62,188 bases of DNA from Streptomyces lincolnensis (GTDB taxonomy: Bacteria; Actinomycetota; Actinomycetes; Streptomycetales; Streptomycetaceae). The DNA lies in contig NZ_JAIHON010000028.1 in the NCBI RefSeq assembly GCF_021173675.1, positions 1-62,188 on the forward strand, given 5' to 3'. Under the pieces are notes generated by a model. It saw nothing but the letters and a program-made list of their open reading frames with translations, was not told where the DNA came from and made no database searches. Both the position numbers and the translations under genes were made by a program. This document shows, piece after piece, positions 23,413 to 32,686 of the stretch (its first letter is position 1; the number at the start of each line of letters is the position of its first letter).

Positions 23413-24147
23413 TCAGGCGCCGGAGTGCGCGTTCCAGTGCTTCTCCAGGATCTCGGCGACCTCCGCGGGCCGTTGGAGCGGCGGCCAGTGATTGCAGTCC
23501 ATCTCGATCACTTCGGAAGCGCGCAGGGAGTCACCGAGCCTGTGCCCGAACTCGATCTGGCAGGCGGGGTCCCGCGCTCCCCAGAAGACCACGCAGGGTG
23601 CGGTCACGTCGGCGAGCGCCGGTTCCCATTCCGCGCCCATGGTGACCGCCGAGCGGTACAGCTTTAGGACCGCGTCCTTCATCGTGTCGTCCACCCGGCT
23701 CGCCATCTCCTTGGCCAGCGGCAGTGGTACGTCGAAGCCGACCGACACCTCCTGCGCGAACGGCTCCGCGCGCAGTTCGGACATGTAGCGGTCGCCCTCG
23801 ACCTGGTCCTGCCAGATCCTGGCCAGCGGGTGCCAGACGTACTCCGCGCTGATCGGTCCGTTGCCTCCTGCCCAGGTACGGACGAGGTCGGGGCGTAGGG
23901 AGGCCACGCGAAGGGTGAGGATGCATCCCCAGTCGTGACCGACCAGGTCCACCGGCTCGCCGATCCGCTCCAGTCGCTCGATGAGCCAGTCCGCGTACTC
24001 CTCCTTGGTGGAACCGAAGCCGGCCGGTCGTTCGGCCCCGAAGCCGGGCAGGTTCCAGGCTTGCACGTCGGCCCTGGTCAGGTGTCGGCGCACACCGTCC
24101 CATACGTGCTGGGTGTCCGGGACGCCGTGGACGAGAATTGCGGGCAT
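23413..24147 (-). CDS. Alpha/beta hydrolase, epoxide hydrolase/dehalogenase type
   Basis: The 244-residue protein has the HGVPDTQHVW oxyanion motif, a nucleophile elbow GHDWGC with Asp (as in epoxide hydrolases and haloalkane dehalogenases) and a C-terminal DCNHWPPLQRP histidine. The ATG at 24147 follows AAAGGGG; the longer frame to 24198 lacks a good ribosome site. It is adjacent to the NADH dehydrogenase but has no ECF41-type promoter of its own. The large regulator gene ends 142 bp upstream. Confidence 0.82.
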   Translation of the reverse strand: MPAILVHGVPDTQHVWDGVRRHLTRADVQAWNLPGFGAERPAGFGSTKEEYADWLIERLERIGEPVDLVGHDWGCILTLRVASLRPDLVRTWAGGNGPISAEYVWHPLARIWQDQVEGDRYMSELRAEPFAQEVSVGFDVPLPLAKEMASRVDDTMKDAVLKLYRSAVTMGAEWEPALADVTAPCVVFWGARDPACQIEFGHRLGDSLRASEVIEMDCNHWPPLQRPAEVAEILEKHWNAHSGA

Positions 24148-24289
24148 GGGTGTACCCCTTTGCGTGGATGCCGTCTCGTGCATGAAATGACAACTCATGG
24201 TGTCACACTGTTATTACCTCACTGTGGCCCAGTGTTCTGTGGTCACACCCGACGATGCCCCGGGGAAGGACGCTCTGACAACAACAGTG

Positions 24290-27046
24290 TTATCCCGAGG
24301 TCGAGGTGAGTCCGGCGAGGGCGGGCTTCAGCTCGGTGCGTCGCTTGATACCGAGTTTCGCGAAGACCTTGCGCAGGTGGTACTCGACAGTGTGCGCGCT
24401 GATGAACAGGCGGGCGCCGATCTCCCGGTTCGTCAGTCCTTCGCGCGCCAGGCGGGCCACGTTGAGTTCCTGCTCGGTGAGCTGCGCCTCCGATCCCCGT
24501 TCACGCACTCGCAGGGGTTCACCGCTCGCGCGCAGCTCGTCCGCGGCGCGCTGGGCGAAGCCGTTCAGGCCACAGGCCGTCAGCACCTCGTGCGCGGCGC
24601 GGAGTTGCTCCCGCGCGTCGGCGTGCCGGCCCTGGCGGTTGAGCGCCTCGCCGTACAGCAGGCGGCAGCGCCCCACCCAGATCGGGATCCGCTCGTGCTC
24701 GAAGCGTTTGATCGCATCCCGGTAGAGGTTCTCCGCCTCCTCCCCCTCACGCAGTTGCGCCTCCGCCATCCCCAGCACGGCCAGCGCGTAGGAGGTGCCC
24801 ACCGGCCGTGTGACACCGGCCAACTGCCTGAGCGCCGTCTCGGCGAGCTCGTACTCACCGGTGTGCGCGGCCGCTTCCACCAGTTCGACCAGCGTGCGCA
24901 TCGCGAGGTTCAGTTCATGGGTGTACGGCAGTTCGCGACGACCACAGGCGACCGCCTCGGCGAAGCGGCCGAGGCCGTTGTAGAGGACCGCCTGGGAGAA
25001 GTTGGCCGCGCTCAGCGCGTATCCCTCGCCGCGTGCCTGTCCGTCGGCCCGGATGCGCTCCGCCCAGCGTTCGACGTCGTCGGCCTGTCCTCGGTATGAC
25101 GCGAGGAGGAGCCGTCCGTAGCGCGGGAGCGGATTGCCGGTGGCTTCCTTGATGGCGTCGATCTCGTCGCAGGAGGCCTCGGCCGCGTCCAGGTCGCCGT
25201 CGATCATCTGCACGAGCAGCAGCAGGCTGAGGGCGATCGGCAGCACGGTGACGACGCCTTCGGCGCGGGCGAGTTCGACCTGCCGGTCGGCGAGGGCGCG
25301 CAGTCCGGCCGGGTCCCACAGGTCCTGGGCGGCACGGGAGGCGAACCACATCCAGTGCAGTTCGAGGAAGTCCGGCGCCTGTTCGAGGTAGGCGCGCTGG
25401 GCCCGGCGCAGGGTGGCGATCGCGGCCTCCTGCCCCTCGGCGGCGAGCAGCGCCTGGCCACGCAGAATGAGGTCGCCCGCCCGGTCGGACTCCTCTGCGG
25501 CGGGCGTAGCCGCGAGGATCGCGTTCGCGACGGCGGTCACCTGTTCGGCGTCGCCGAGCCGGCCGCCGTAGGTCGCTGCGGCCAGCACCTCGATGTAGGT
25601 GTCGCGGGCGAGCACCGGGGCGAGCTCTTCCAGTCCCTGCGCCGCGGCGAGCAGCTGCTGCACCCCGCTGCGATCACGCCGCAGCGCGTATCCGGCCCGG
25701 GCGTGCAGCCGCGCGACGAGCGCCTCCTGCAACGTGGTGAGCGGGAGGGCGCGGGCGGACTCCAGCAGACGGAGGGCGGCGCCCGGCGCGCCCGCGTCGT
25801 GCTTGGCCTCGGCGGCCGCGATCAGCCGCTGTCCGCGGTGGAACGGCGAGGGGGTGAGTTCCGCCGCCCTCTCCAGGAACGCGCCCGCCGCAGCCGGGCC
25901 GCCGCGTGTGCGCGCACGTGCCGCGGACCGCTCGAGATCGGCGGCGACCTCCTCGTCCGGATGCAGGGTGGCACTGGCCCGGTGCCAGGCCCGGCGGTCC
26001 GGGTCGTGCTCGGCGCTGGTGACGTCCGCCAGGGCGGCGTGGACGCGGCGCCGGTCCGCCGGCGACGCCGCCCGGTACACGGCCGAGCGCACCAGCGGAT
26101 GCCGGAAGCCGACGCGTGTGCCGACGACGAGCGCCTCGGCGTCCTTGGCCGCGTCGAAGGCGTCCGGCCCCAGTCCCAGTACCGCGCTCGCCCGCCACAG
26201 CAGTCCGGGATCACCGGTGGGCTCGGCGGCCGCCAGCAGCAGCAGAAGCCGTGCCGGTGCGGGCAGCGAGGCGAGCTGCACGACCAGGCTCTGTTCGATG
26301 CGGTTCTCCAGCGGCAGGGTGCTGCTCAGGGTCAGGCCGCTGGCGATCTGGGCCGGGTTCAGGGCCCGGGGCAGCTCCCGCAGCGCGAGCGGGTTGCCGC
26401 GCGCCTCCGCGATGAGCTGGTCGCGAACCCGCTGGTCGAGACCGCCGGGCACCGCCAGGCGCAGGATCTCGCGCGCGTCCTCGTGACTCAGCCCTTCCAC
26501 GACCAGGTGCGCCAGGCCGGCGAACACCTCGTCCGGCCGGCGCATGACGAGCACCAGGGCGACGCCTTCCGCGTCCAGCCGCCGGGCGGCGAACGCGAGG
26601 GCGCGCGCCGAGGCCTGGTCGAGCCACTGTGCGTCGTCGACGACGCACAGCAGTCCGCGGTCCTCAGCGGCCTCGGTGAGCAGCCCCAGCAACGCCAGCC
26701 CCACCAGGAACGGGCTCGGCGCTGCGGCGCTGCGCAGCCCGAACGCCGCTTCGATGGCCTCCTGTTGCGGGGCCGGCAGCCGGGCGGCCGAACCCATCAT
26801 GTTCCCGCAGAGCTGCTGGAGGCCGGCGTAGGCGAGTTCCATCTCGGACTGCGAGGCGACGATGCGCTCGGTGCGGACGGTTGTCCCGGCCTCCGCGATG
26901 ACGTGGTCCAGGAGCGCCGTCTTGCCGACACCGGCCTCGCCGCAGACGACCAGTGCCCCACTGTGGCCGACGCGGGCACGGCGTACCAGAGCTTCCAGTT
27001 CCGCCAGCTCGTCGCGTCGCCCCCGCAACGGCGCGATATCAGGCAT
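24290..27046 (-). CDS. Large LuxR-family regulator with N-terminal ATPase (LAL type)
   Basis: The 918-residue protein has a Walker A loop GEAGVGKTALLDHV (residues about 35-48), a Walker B-like LLCVVDDAQWLD, a long helical repeat region (about 400-830), and a C-terminal LuxR helix-turn-helix (LTEQELNVARLAREGLTNRE ... HTVEYHLRKVFAKLGI). This is the LAL (MalT-like) architecture: ATP-dependent activators whose ligand is bound by the helical repeats. The start MPDIAPLRGRRDELAELEAL at 27046, behind AAGGCGGA, is preferred over the upstream frame. The MFS gene 79 bp upstream on the same strand may share its transcript. Confidence 0.9.
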   Translation of the reverse strand: MPDIAPLRGRRDELAELEALVRRARVGHSGALVVCGEAGVGKTALLDHVIAEAGTTVRTERIVASQSEMELAYAGLQQLCGNMMGSAARLPAPQQEAIEAAFGLRSAAAPSPFLVGLALLGLLTEAAEDRGLLCVVDDAQWLDQASARALAFAARRLDAEGVALVLVMRRPDEVFAGLAHLVVEGLSHEDAREILRLAVPGGLDQRVRDQLIAEARGNPLALRELPRALNPAQIASGLTLSSTLPLENRIEQSLVVQLASLPAPARLLLLLAAAEPTGDPGLLWRASAVLGLGPDAFDAAKDAEALVVGTRVGFRHPLVRSAVYRAASPADRRRVHAALADVTSAEHDPDRRAWHRASATLHPDEEVAADLERSAARARTRGGPAAAGAFLERAAELTPSPFHRGQRLIAAAEAKHDAGAPGAALRLLESARALPLTTLQEALVARLHARAGYALRRDRSGVQQLLAAAQGLEELAPVLARDTYIEVLAAATYGGRLGDAEQVTAVANAILAATPAAEESDRAGDLILRGQALLAAEGQEAAIATLRRAQRAYLEQAPDFLELHWMWFASRAAQDLWDPAGLRALADRQVELARAEGVVTVLPIALSLLLLVQMIDGDLDAAEASCDEIDAIKEATGNPLPRYGRLLLASYRGQADDVERWAERIRADGQARGEGYALSAANFSQAVLYNGLGRFAEAVACGRRELPYTHELNLAMRTLVELVEAAAHTGEYELAETALRQLAGVTRPVGTSYALAVLGMAEAQLREGEEAENLYRDAIKRFEHERIPIWVGRCRLLYGEALNRQGRHADAREQLRAAHEVLTACGLNGFAQRAADELRASGEPLRVRERGSEAQLTEQELNVARLAREGLTNREIGARLFISAHTVEYHLRKVFAKLGIKRRTELKPALAGLTSTSG

Positions 27047-27124
27047 TAAATCCGCCTTTGCCGCAAGTATCGCTCCGCCATGTCTTTGTCCGTGCATCTT
27101 ATCCGAGTCGGCCGAACCCACTCG

Positions 27125-28390
27125 TCATTCGCCGAGACCACCCCTGGCCCCACGTCGTCGCGGCCGGTGAAGGGCACCCGCCATGGCGACGGCGGTGAGC
27201 AGGCACAGCAGTACCCAGGCCGGTGTGAAGCCGCCGGTGACGTCGACCAGCAGGCCGAGCACGGGCGGCACCGTGATGATGGCGACCTGGTTGGCGGACA
27301 TGGCCAGCCCCAGGGCGAAACCGGTTCTGCCCGGTGGGGCCGCCTCGGTGACGTAGGCGACCCACGGGCCGTACCAGCCGAAGCCGAAGAACCCGAGCCA
27401 GATGAAGACGCCGGAGGCGACGACCGGTGTCCGCCCGGCCGGCGTCATCAACACACACAGCCCAGCGATCACGGCGGCCATGCAGACCAGCACGATGACA
27501 TAGCGCCCGGACCTGCTCCGGTCGCTCCAGGCCGCCAGGCAGATCCGGCCCGCAACGCCGGCGCCCTGGGACGCCGTCAGAATCAGGGCCGCCGTCCCGG
27601 CATCGACCGATGCCAGGCGGTGGAGGTGGAGCACCGCCAGAATGCTCACGCCGTACTGCACCGAGATCAGGCTGCTCCCCGACAGCATGATCTTCACCGT
27701 CGACGGTTCACGGAGCATGCGCAGTCGGGCGCGGAGCTGAGCGGCGAGCGGGTCCGACGGTTTTCTGTCCCCCGGGACGGACTCTGCGGGCGGCCGGCGG
27801 TAGCAGCCCATGAAGAGCCCGGCTCCGAGCAACGCGACGCAGCCGCCGGTCAGCAGGGTCGCCCGCCAGCCGAACTCCTCAGCGACGAGCGGGAGCGCGG
27901 CCGAGGCGAGCGCCGCCCCCAGTGGCAGCCCGGCCTGCCGGATGCCCATCGCGAAGCCCCGCTGTGACACGTCGAACCAGGACGCCACCGACTTGCTCCC
28001 ACCCGGTTGGATGGTGCTGTACCCCGCGCCGACCACCAGCAACGCGACCAGCAGGGCCGTGTATCCCGGTGCCAGGCTCCCCGCGCACAGAGCCACCGCG
28101 ACCACGCAGGCCCCGATCCCGACCACCCAGCGCTCGCTGTAGCGGTCCAGTAATTCGCCGGCCACCAACAGCCCGGCCAACGGCACGAGTTGAGCCGCCG
28201 AGACCAGCAGGCCCAACTGTGCGGTGCTCAGGTCCAGCGCGCGTTGCAGGTGGACGCCGAGCGCTCCCAGGCCGCCCACGAAGAAGCCGGACGCAGCCTG
28301 GGTGAAGGTGGCGACGCCCAGCACGATCCAGCGATGGCGCCACGGGTCACGGGCCCGGGCTCCGGCGCGTCCGACGGTTTCTTGTGCCAT
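27125..28390 (-). CDS. MFS transporter (CynX/NarK-like branch)
   Basis: This 421-residue 12-helix transporter has a motif-A-like loop LLDRYSERWVVGIGA (residues about 80-94) and the fold-typical second half beginning ILAVLHLHRLASVDAGTAAL. It carries the YSTIQPGGSKSVASWFDVSQ stretch seen in MFS proteins of the organic-acid/cyanate branch. The start is taken as ATG 28390 rather than the GTG nine bases upstream. Only 26 bp separate this ATG from that of the divergent CGNR regulator, so their promoters must overlap the other gene. Confidence 0.85.
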   Translation of the reverse strand: MAQETVGRAGARARDPWRHRWIVLGVATFTQAASGFFVGGLGALGVHLQRALDLSTAQLGLLVSAAQLVPLAGLLVAGELLDRYSERWVVGIGACVVAVALCAGSLAPGYTALLVALLVVGAGYSTIQPGGSKSVASWFDVSQRGFAMGIRQAGLPLGAALASAALPLVAEEFGWRATLLTGGCVALLGAGLFMGCYRRPPAESVPGDRKPSDPLAAQLRARLRMLREPSTVKIMLSGSSLISVQYGVSILAVLHLHRLASVDAGTAALILTASQGAGVAGRICLAAWSDRSRSGRYVIVLVCMAAVIAGLCVLMTPAGRTPVVASGVFIWLGFFGFGWYGPWVAYVTEAAPPGRTGFALGLAMSANQVAIITVPPVLGLLVDVTGGFTPAWVLLCLLTAVAMAGALHRPRRRGARGGLGE

Positions 28391-28416
28391 GGCGACCACA
28401 CTGCTGTAATGGGCTT

Positions 28417-28941
28417 ATGCAGCTCAACCCTTACGGCGAGGACGCGGTGAACCTGGCCGCGGACCTGGCCAACCGCCCGCCTCGGAGTGCGGATGAGCTG
28501 GCCGACCGCTGCCGCGCCGCCGGGCTCATGCTGGAGCGACCGGTCACAGCGGGCGACCTCGACCGCACGCAGGCCGCGCTCCATGCCTGGGAGAGGATCG
28601 TCGACGCCGCCGGGGAACAGGAGCGCGCCGATCTGCTGAACCGGATGCTGGCCGAAGCCGCCGCCTATCCACGGCTGACCTGCCACGCCGACACCGGCTG
28701 GCATCTGCACTACCGGGACGCGGAACAGCCGCTCGGCGCCGTACTGTTGACGCTCTTCGCGGTCGGCACCGCACTGCATCTGGCGGGACGCGGAATGCAC
28801 CGGCTGCGGCGCTGCGCGGTGACCGAGTGCGACCACGCCTTCGCCGACACCTCGCGCACCGGCCGGCAGCGCTACTGCTCGCAGCGCTGCGCCAACCGTG
28901 ACGCCGTCCGCAGGCACCGAGCGCGAACCGCAGCCATCTGA
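28417..28941 (+). CDS. CGNR zinc-finger (ABATE-domain) regulator
   Basis: The 174-residue protein has an N-terminal ABATE-type helical domain (MQLNPYGEDAVNLAADLANR) and a C-terminal treble-clef zinc finger CAVTECDHAFADTS...RYCSQRCANRDAV, whose C-A-N-R matches the CGNR signature with Ala in place of Gly. Such proteins are stress-responsive transcription regulators. The ATG at 28417 was chosen because the ABATE domain starts there. It is divergent from, and presumably controls, the MFS gene. The following 263 bp (28942-29204) contain nothing I can identify. Confidence 0.85.
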   Translation: MQLNPYGEDAVNLAADLANRPPRSADELADRCRAAGLMLERPVTAGDLDRTQAALHAWERIVDAAGEQERADLLNRMLAEAAAYPRLTCHADTGWHLHYRDAEQPLGAVLLTLFAVGTALHLAGRGMHRLRRCAVTECDHAFADTSRTGRQRYCSQRCANRDAVRRHRARTAAI

Positions 28942-29204
28942 CCGATCTACGGCCCGGACACCGACCGACGACTGTCTCCGAACCCGGCCCAGGAGCACAG
29001 CTTCGGGCGCGCGGGCGGGGATTCCGACCGATGAATATGACTCCTCCGGGTGCGCACTCTCGGTGCCGTTCGAGGCCAAGTGCCGGAGGTCAAGGAGGGT
29101 CCCGCGTTCGTCGGCCTTGACCCCGGTCGGGGCGAAGGCGAACTTGGACACCCTCGTTCTCGTCTCCGCAGGCACACCTTGGACCACACCACCAGGAGGA
29201 ACCG

Positions 29205-29333
29205 GTGTCATACCCGCAACCGCGCACCCCCGAGGAGAAACTCGCCGACGCGAAGAAGCAGTTGGGCCTCCCGCGTATCGTCGCGATCTGCGGCTCCACC
29301 CGCTTCATGACCGAGATGAACGTGCTCGTTGTG
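29205..29333 (+). pseudogene. CGSTRF-motif gene, N-terminal part (split by mobile element)
   Basis: GTG at 29205, behind an AGGAGGA ribosome site, opens a frame with KQLGLPRIVAICGSTRFMTE, then MNVLVV. It resembles small actinobacterial proteins of the nucleoside 2-deoxyribosyltransferase-like fold. At 29333 the frame enters foreign DNA. The expected continuation GDYIGDSTRAEITYARSLGK is found 5.2 kb away at 34532, in the compatible frame. In homologues as I remember them about 60 residues lie between MTEM and VLVV, so an older internal deletion is also likely. Confidence 0.75.
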
Positions 29334-29511
29334 AATGTGCGCTTGAGTTCCCCATCGCCCCGCTCCCCGCGAGCGGGGCCCCCGGTCCTGCGGAGTGCGT
29401 CGACGGTCCTCCGTCACCCTCAAGGGTGAACAGCGAGGAAGTCTCAGAATTCATGAGCTTCTATCCGGCAGCCTGAGATTCCGCTAGGTATGGCGAAGTT
29501 GAGGGGGCGGG

Positions 29512-30564
29512 ATGTCGCTCGCTGTCGTTGCACCAATCCGATCTCGACCGCTGTTGGAGTCACCGCAGGACATAGCGGACTTCGAGCAGGACCTGCTGTC
29601 TGCGTTCGTGCTTGCCCGGGCGGCGGCCGGAATCGCCGACGAGACGATCTCCGGCGACGTGGATGCGCTGATGGAGGTGCGCGGCTGGTGCGGCCGCCCA
29701 CTCTGGGAGCTGATCCCGACTGACCTCGACCGGTTCTTCGGCGAGGACCAGCGACGGCTGGCCACGCTGACCAAGGTCCGCAAGGCGCACGCCCTGGCGA
29801 CGTACTTCGAGTTCCTGGAGGTGCGGCATCAGGCCGATATCCACGCGGCGACCGGCGTGCTGGTGCAATGCCCGGTCGATGAGATCAACCGCCCACGAGG
29901 CAAGACCAACATGCGGGTGCGGATCCCGCCGCCGGCCGCGGACGTCGATCGGCTCTTCGCCGGATGGCGCGACGATCTACATTCGGCTCGGAAGTACGCA
30001 CCGAGTGTCCGTAACTACACCGCATGCCGCCTGGCCAGCCTCATCGGCCCGCGGGTCTCGGAACTGTGTCTGCTCGAAGTCCACGACATCCGCTGGGACC
30101 TGGGCACCTTCGGCAAGGTGCTGCTGCGCGGCAAGGGCAGCCGCGGTCAGAAGAAGGAGCGCCTGGTCCCGCTCATCAACGGCTCTCGTGAACTCCTCGA
30201 ATGGTGGCTCCAGGGCCCGCGGTGGGAGTTCGACGGGCACCTCGATGAGCCCGGTGCACCGCTGTTCCCCTCCGAGCGCCGCGATCCCGGTGGCCGCTGC
30301 AAGCGCGTGAGCACCAGCGCGATCCGGGGCGCGATGGCGGAGCGCCACCTGCCTCGCTGGTCCGGCCGTGCTACCCCGCACGCGCTCCGGCACTTCGCTG
30401 CGTCCGATCTGTATGCACAGGGCATGAACGTCGTCGCTATCCAGGAGCTGCTCGGTCATCGCTGGATCAACACCACGATGATCTACGTGCACGTCAACAA
30501 GACCCACATCGAGGACGCCTGGACTTCCGCCGGCCAGCGGGCCGCGTCTCGGTTCACCGGATAG
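29512..30564 (+). CDS. Tyrosine recombinase/integrase
   Basis: The 350-residue protein has a SAM-like core-binding domain (residues about 20-110) and a catalytic domain with all active-site residues: Arg in LIGPRVSELCLLEV, Lys in GKGSRGQKKERLVPL, H-x-x-R in TPHALRHFAAS, His in LLGHRWINTT and Tyr in MIYVHVN. It is therefore probably active. The ATG at 29512 follows a GAGGGGGCGGG stretch. It is the first of three genes in one transcript, 18 bp before the XRE gene. Confidence 0.93.
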   Translation: MSLAVVAPIRSRPLLESPQDIADFEQDLLSAFVLARAAAGIADETISGDVDALMEVRGWCGRPLWELIPTDLDRFFGEDQRRLATLTKVRKAHALATYFEFLEVRHQADIHAATGVLVQCPVDEINRPRGKTNMRVRIPPPAADVDRLFAGWRDDLHSARKYAPSVRNYTACRLASLIGPRVSELCLLEVHDIRWDLGTFGKVLLRGKGSRGQKKERLVPLINGSRELLEWWLQGPRWEFDGHLDEPGAPLFPSERRDPGGRCKRVSTSAIRGAMAERHLPRWSGRATPHALRHFAASDLYAQGMNVVAIQELLGHRWINTTMIYVHVNKTHIEDAWTSAGQRAASRFTG

Positions 30565-30582
30565 CCCAGGGCAGGAGCCGTC

Positions 30583-30903
30583 ATGAAGTGGAACCTGCGG
30601 CTGGCCGCCGCGCAGCGCGACATCTGGAAGTCCTCACAGCTGCAGTCGATGCTCGCCGACGCGGGCCTGACGATCAGCGCGGGGAAGATGTCCAATCTGT
30701 GGTCCGGGCAGCCGGTCACCATCCGTCTGGACGACCTCGACATCATCTGCGAGGTCCTGGGCTGCCAACCCAACGACCTTCTGGCCCCGGAGCCCGAGAA
30801 GGCCCGCGCTCGGCGTCCCGCAAGCACTTCCGCCCCGGCGGCGGTCGCGGGCGAGCACCCCAGGATCGAACGTCGGGCCGGTCGGACGGAACCACCGCTG
30901 TGA
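30583..30903 (+). CDS. XRE-family helix-turn-helix protein
   Basis: The 106-residue protein has a five-helix XRE domain (MKWNLRLAAAQRDIWKSSQL ... LDDLDIICEVLGCQPNDLLA) and a disordered basic tail. Small XRE proteins next to integrases usually control the recombinase operon or act in directionality. Its ATG follows the integrase stop by 18 bp, and its TGA overlaps the GTG of the next gene, so the three genes are translationally linked. Confidence 0.88.
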   Translation: MKWNLRLAAAQRDIWKSSQLQSMLADAGLTISAGKMSNLWSGQPVTIRLDDLDIICEVLGCQPNDLLAPEPEKARARRPASTSAPAAVAGEHPRIERRAGRTEPPL

Positions 30904-32582
30904 ACCTGCGGCCCCGGCCGTGCAAGCAGTGCAGCGACAAGGTCGCGGAGTACGGCCGGCTCCGCTGCTTCAGCTGTCTGCATCCCGACCTTCCGCAGCC
31001 GACCTGCAAAGCATGCGGCAGCGACGCCCACTACGTCGGCGGCTACTGCCGTCGCTGTCATCCCGGCGTGCCGTACGCGGACAGCTGCAGCGACTGCCTC
31101 GCCTGGGGCACCTGGCACCGCCACGGCCGCTGTGCAGCCTGCACCTCCTTACGCAACCGCAGCCACGAGACCGGCGCTTGCGCGACCTGCCGCCGCACCG
31201 TGCCGCTCCTCAAGCACGGGGTATGCAGGCTGTGCCGCTGCCAGGCCCAAGCCGTTCCACGGACCTGGCAGCGACCAGACCTCACCACCGCGGCCACCAC
31301 CGGGCAGCAGCTGTTCATCGCCGATCTGGTCCGGCGGGTCCACCTCGCCGCCCGACCGCGGGAGCACGGCTCACCCGAAGCGCACCAGCTCCTCGGCGGC
31401 TCATTCTGGGCGATGCCTCAGTGGCGCCAGGAGCCGCTGTTCATCGCCGAGCGGGACATGTCGCGCGTCACCGTTCACGATGTCGAGCCCATCGATCCCG
31501 CCTTCACCGCCTACGTCTCCGCGCGGGCCGAGGCAAGCGCCGAGGCCCAAGGCTGGTCACCGGCCTTGCGCGAGCGGGTGCTGCGAAGCCTCTACCTGCT
31601 GACCGCCGTCCACGGTCCGCACGAACGCATCAAGGCCAGCACCGTCGCCACTCTGCCGCGCCAGCGAGCCACACGCGCCATTACCCGGGTTACCGAGGTC
31701 CTCGCTCACCTCGACCTTCTCGACGACGACCGCATTGACCCTCTCGACGCGTGGATCCACCGTCGGCTCAGCAACGTGCACCTGGAGATCCGTGCAGAAG
31801 CCCTCGTGTGGATCCGCATCGTCCGATACGGCGGGCCCCGTCGCCGTCCCCGCTCGACCAACACCGTCCGCAACCAGGTTGACGCCTCGGCCCCATTCCT
31901 CCTCGATTGCTCGAAGCGCTACCGCACCCTTCGCCAGGTCACGCGCGCCGACCTCACGGAGTGGCTCGCCCATTGCGCATCACCGCACAACGACGCCGTC
32001 GCGCTGCGCAACATGTTCAAGACCCTCAAGAGCCAACGGTTGCTGTTCGTCAATCCCGCACGCGGTCTGCGCTTGGGGCCGAAGCCCACCTCGGTGCCCA
32101 CGCCACTGAGCGCCGAGGCGATCCAAATTCTCGCCGCGGCCGCCGACATCGACCCCGCTCTCAAACTGTTGATCGCCCTCATCGGCATTCATGCGCTCTA
32201 TCCCCACCAGGCCCGAGCACTGCCCTTGGCTGCCATCGACTTCACCGGCGGCCGGCTCTCGTTTGGTGACATCGACCATCCGCTGGATGCCTTCACTCGC
32301 CAGGCCGCCGCCGACTACATCCACCTCCGGAACGCACGCTGGCCACACACCCGCAACCCCCACCTGTTCATCAGCTCGCAGACCGCGCACTCTCGCACGC
32401 CGGTCACCATCGGCTGGATGCAGCCCCTGCTCAAGGATCTCCCCGTCACTGCACGACGACTTCGCGAGGACCGAATCCTCGAAGAGGCCGCCGTCACCGG
32501 CGCCGACCCGCAACACCTTTGCGCGGTATTCAACATCACCCCCGACACCGGACTGCGCTACACCAGGCCATTCCACCTGTAG
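30900..32582 (+). CDS. Zinc-ribbon recombinase-like protein, degenerate tyrosine recombinase fold
   Basis: The 560-residue protein begins with several CxxC zinc ribbons (CKQCSDK, CKACGSD, CRRCH, CSDC, CAAC, CATC, CRLC, all within 110 residues). A helical middle follows, then a C-terminal half shaped like a phage integrase (SAEAIQILAAAADIDPALKL ... RRLREDRILEEA ... TGLRYTRPF). The usual catalytic Arg position reads LIGIHALYPHQ and the terminal Tyr region is atypical, so it may be an accessory protein that binds element ends and assists the active integrase. The GTG start overlaps the XRE stop. The combination with the two upstream genes recurs, to my knowledge, in actinobacterial elements. Confidence 0.72.
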   Translation: MNLRPRPCKQCSDKVAEYGRLRCFSCLHPDLPQPTCKACGSDAHYVGGYCRRCHPGVPYADSCSDCLAWGTWHRHGRCAACTSLRNRSHETGACATCRRTVPLLKHGVCRLCRCQAQAVPRTWQRPDLTTAATTGQQLFIADLVRRVHLAARPREHGSPEAHQLLGGSFWAMPQWRQEPLFIAERDMSRVTVHDVEPIDPAFTAYVSARAEASAEAQGWSPALRERVLRSLYLLTAVHGPHERIKASTVATLPRQRATRAITRVTEVLAHLDLLDDDRIDPLDAWIHRRLSNVHLEIRAEALVWIRIVRYGGPRRRPRSTNTVRNQVDASAPFLLDCSKRYRTLRQVTRADLTEWLAHCASPHNDAVALRNMFKTLKSQRLLFVNPARGLRLGPKPTSVPTPLSAEAIQILAAAADIDPALKLLIALIGIHALYPHQARALPLAAIDFTGGRLSFGDIDHPLDAFTRQAAADYIHLRNARWPHTRNPHLFISSQTAHSRTPVTIGWMQPLLKDLPVTARRLREDRILEEAAVTGADPQHLCAVFNITPDTGLRYTRPFHL

Positions 32583-32686
32583 GTCCCAGGGCTGCGTTAA
32601 CAGTCTCGGTCAATCTCTAGCAGTCGGCTAGCAATCTTCCGACGCGCGTTAGCAACGCCTGGCGAGGTGCGGCCTGGGCGCTCGGG

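Noticed and set aside
24201..24227. TGTCACA on the plus strand between the hydrolase and LuxR genes
   Set aside because: GTGG follows at 16 bp and no gene starts downstream on that strand.
25355..27049. 564-residue plus-strand frame
   Set aside because: It is antisense to the LuxR/ATPase gene, which has clear motifs.
29205..29510. tRNA gene as attachment site for the recombinase element
   Set aside because: No cloverleaf or tRNA 3' end was found; the target is a protein gene.
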